Source: Cliona cf. orientalis (lineage: Eukaryota; Porifera; Demospongiae; Clionaida; Clionaidae). Taken from it: a stretch of 64,000 bases of DNA. Below the pieces are notes generated by a model. It saw nothing but the letters and a program-made list of their open reading frames with translations, did not search any database and was not told where the DNA came from. Position 1 is the stretch's first letter. Each line of letters opens with the position of its first letter. Both the position numbers and the translations under genes were made by a program. The stretch is from positions 4,671,501 to 4,735,500 of the forward strand of contig OZ005699.1 of NCBI GenBank assembly GCA_963930775.1, given 5' to 3'. Shown here one piece after another: positions 61,694 through 64,000 of the stretch.

Positions 61694-64000
61694 CAGTGGT
61701 GTATCCAGGGGGGGTGCTCGAGCACCCCCCTAAGGCTCTGGAGGAATGCAATTATAATTTACACTATTGTGGCTGATTTTACTCATAAATTATTACTTAC
61801 ACATAAATGATATACTGCCATGTATCATCGCTTGATATTTCAACCAATCTACTAGACGAAGAGAGACTCAAAGCTACTGGCAGCTAACTTGCTGGGCGAG
61901 TCAGTGTCTGCTTTCTTAGTATTGCACACCATTAATTTATTAAACGCATAGTTCAAAGTACATCATTATACTATAATGCGCATGCGCATTTGCTTTGACC
62001 ATAACGAGCTGGCCAGCTGTTTCGGCGGTTATCTAATCAGCAAAACCAGAAATGTCCCTTTTAAAGTTTTTCCAGAAAGCAGCAGCACAGTCTCGCAGTA
62101 CAAGTGAAGCAACTACTTCTATTGTAGAAGTGGATGATATAGATGCCTCTCACTTGGAAGATCATCAGCTAGATCTAACCTGCGAGTCTCCAGGTAAATT
62201 ACAATATACGTCTTAAATTCTTAGTATCTATGCATGATTATAATAAAAATACAATATTAATCTAGACTTGAGTAGCTCCAATGAAGAGGGGCCACCACGT
62301 TCCGATCCCACCAGTGTTGCTGGTGATACTGACGAGAGTAGTGACTCGGATGATCTTCCTACAGCAAAACGTCCTGCTTTAGCCACATCTGAGTGTGTCG
62401 AAGTGGCTAACTTTGTTGGGTCAAGATCTCTTAGCGCTGACTCCCGGTATAACTTGCTCAAGAATCACTTTAAGCCTGGGGTAAATTACAGTTTTCCAAA
62501 GAGCACCAGTACTGGTCGATCATTTCAGTATCGATGGCTTACACAGTTTCCCTGGCTTGTATACAGTAAGCAGGTGAATGGTGGCTTCTGTCTTCCCTGT
62601 GTTATCTTTGCCTCTTCTGGGTACCGTGGCTCTGATCCTGGCGTCCTTGTAAGTCGTCCCTTGACTGCCTTTACAAAGGTGTTGGAGGTGCTCCATAAGC
62701 ACGTGGGCAAACAGTATCATAAAGATGCTGTACTTAGATCTGACAACTTTTTGAAGGTAATGACACACCAACAGACGTACGATCTCAACTTAACCAGGCT
62801 ATGGCAGATAGAGTTACTTCCAACCATCAGAAGCTGTCGTCTATATTCAAGACAATAGTACTCTGTGGATGACAAAACATTGCATTACGTGGTCACCGTG
62901 ATAATGCCACAGACATCGAGCGAGATCTTACAGAGGTAGAGAATCATGGCAACTTCCGTGCTCTTTTAGATTTCAGAGTGGATGCAGGTGACACTCTCCT
63001 AGATAAACACCTCACCACATCTGCTAGGAATGCCACCTACACATCCTCTGTCATACAGAATCAGATAATTGATGTTCTTTCCGATCAAGTTAGGCAAAAG
63101 ATTATTCGGAAAGTTAACCAAGTTAAGTCGTTTAGTGTCATAGCTGATGAGGTCACAGACATCTCAAACAAGGAGAAGTTGAGTCTTGTAGTGCGATATG
63201 TAGATCTCGATACTCTCTTAGTTCGGGAAGACCTACTAGGCTTTGTCGAGTGTGATACTGGGATATCGGGCCGTGACTTAGCAGGCAAGATAACCAGCAC
63301 TTTACAGGCTTATGGCTTGGACCTCTCCAATTTGCGGGGGCAGGCGTACGATGGAGCAGGTAACATGGCTGGTTCTGTTAACGGTACGGCAGCTCTCATC
63401 ACTACAGATTATCCCCTGGCACTGTACCTCCACTGCGCTTCACACTGCCTCAACCTTGCTGTTGTGAGTTTGCTACAAGTCACAAGTGTTCGTAACATGA
63501 TGGGTGTTGTTGGAAGGGTATTTCAATTCTTTGCTGCTCACCCCAAACGACAGCGGGCACTTGAGAAAGCAATAGCAGACACTCAGCGAGCATCAACTGT
63601 TCACAAGCTGAAGGACCTATGTCGTACTAGGTGGGTTCAGCGTATTGATGCCATGGAAGTCTTTTGCTCCCTTCATCAGTCCATTGTTGCCTGCATGGAA
63701 AGCATCTGCGATGATGGTCCGCGCTTATGGTCCCCAGATGCACTTACTGACGCCAGAAGCCTGTTGCTTGCTATCGACACGACTGACTTCATTTCTGCTT
63801 TGGTTGTCACTAACGCTTGTCTCAAATATCTCCAGGCTTTGACATCCAACCTTCAAGCAGAATCTAAAGAGATCGTAGCTGCTGTGGAAGATATAAAGAC
63901 AGTCACTTCAACACTACAAGATGTTCGAGACAACATTGATACTTACCACTCACGTTGGTTTAGTGTTGTAGAGAAGATGTGTGAATATGTAGGCACAGAA
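61694..64000 (+). mobile_element. hAT element, 5' part (runs off the window)
   Basis: The left terminus CAGTGGTGTATCCAGGGGGG matches the Rep-I MITE ends (CAGTGGCGGATCC). About 350 bp of non-coding 5' sequence precedes the transposase. The right terminus is beyond 64,000, so the TIR pair and target duplication cannot be checked. Confidence 0.75.
62052..64000 (+). pseudogene. hAT transposase (TTF-type zinc finger, DUF4371), spliced, two lesions
   Basis: Exon 1 is 62,052-62,193 (MSLLKFFQKAAAQSRS...), then a 72-bp GT-AG intron, and exon 2 starts at 62,266. About residues 130-200 carry a TTF-type finger (FQYRWLTQFPWLVYS, FCLPCVIF, HVGKQYHKDAV). After a frameshift near 62,770 the frame reads LNQAMADRVTSNHQKL, a TGA at 62,869-62,871 in place of the usual LCGRQNIALRGH arginine, then DAGDTLLDKHL, FSVIADEVTDISNKEKLSL (catalytic D), LRGQAYDGAGNMAGS (catalytic D), LHCASHCLNLAV, KLKDLCRTRWV and SPDALTDARSLLLAI, open to the window end. 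The DUF4371/ZMYM-type layout is typical of this hAT branch. Two lesions make it inactive as read unless they are sequencing errors. The C-terminal catalytic E and dimerisation region are off the window. Confidence 0.88.

Overview
This is eukaryotic, almost certainly animal, genomic DNA: AT-rich, with spliced genes, GT-AG introns and a very dense load of DNA-transposon relics. The host genes (a Ca2+-regulated mitochondrial carrier, a CCDC42/CFAP73-like axonemal coiled-coil protein and a DDX43-type RNA helicase), the P-element/THAP9-like, ZMYM/TTF-type hAT and Penelope relics, and hundreds of short inverted-repeat elements fit an early-branching metazoan, most likely a demosponge. That placement is inference; no species marker is visible.

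Layout. 1-17,000 has no host gene that I can support and is a pile of nested mobile elements. It contains long-TIR MITEs, a 5'-truncated CR1/Jockey-type LINE (about 5.6-7.55 kb) that splits an older MITE, a TIR element carrying a tRNA-like segment, three levels of nesting at 8.3-9.5 kb, and a tandem cluster of CACTA-type MITEs (12.5-16.2 kb). 17,053-22,779 (+) is a six-exon SCaMC-type carrier gene (452 aa) whose 3.5-kb second intron is full of MITEs. 23,136-24,539 (+) is a ten-exon CCDC42-like gene (290 aa). 24,663-58,470 (-) is a DDX43-like DEAD-box helicase. I could rebuild it as 19 phase-consistent exons (470 codons from the first in-frame ATG). Its 5' half is compact, while its 3' half is spread over 33 kb because six introns have filled with mobile elements.

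The DDX43 introns hold a decayed RPA/OB-fold-like ORF (about 29 kb), a P-element/THAP9-like transposase relic interrupted by a decayed P-loop NTPase ORF (32-36 kb), an inverted hAT relic (36.2-36.8 kb), and many MITE families shared with the rest of the window. 58.5-61.7 kb is further repeats, including a Penelope-type GIY-YIG fragment. 61,694-64,000 is the 5' part of a young hAT element with a spliced transposase carrying one frameshift and one nonsense codon; it runs off the window.

Repeat families named here: Rep-A (about 115-bp TIRs, five copies), Rep-B (one-sided terminal hairpin, no TIR, seven copies), Rep-C (TIR ATCTCCCCAGTAGC, five copies), Rep-D (CACTA-type, six copies), Rep-E (no clear TIR, four copies), Rep-F (TCTCG..CCCAGACCCC foldbacks), Rep-G (TTTTCGTGG elements), Rep-H (CCTCGCGAAAGAGGGCCC) and Rep-I (hAT-type CAGTGGCGGATCC). 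The three host genes form a tight cluster: SCaMC and CCDC42-like lie head to tail 356 bp apart, and CCDC42-like and DDX43 converge with 123 bp between stop codons. The sequence shows no functional link between them.
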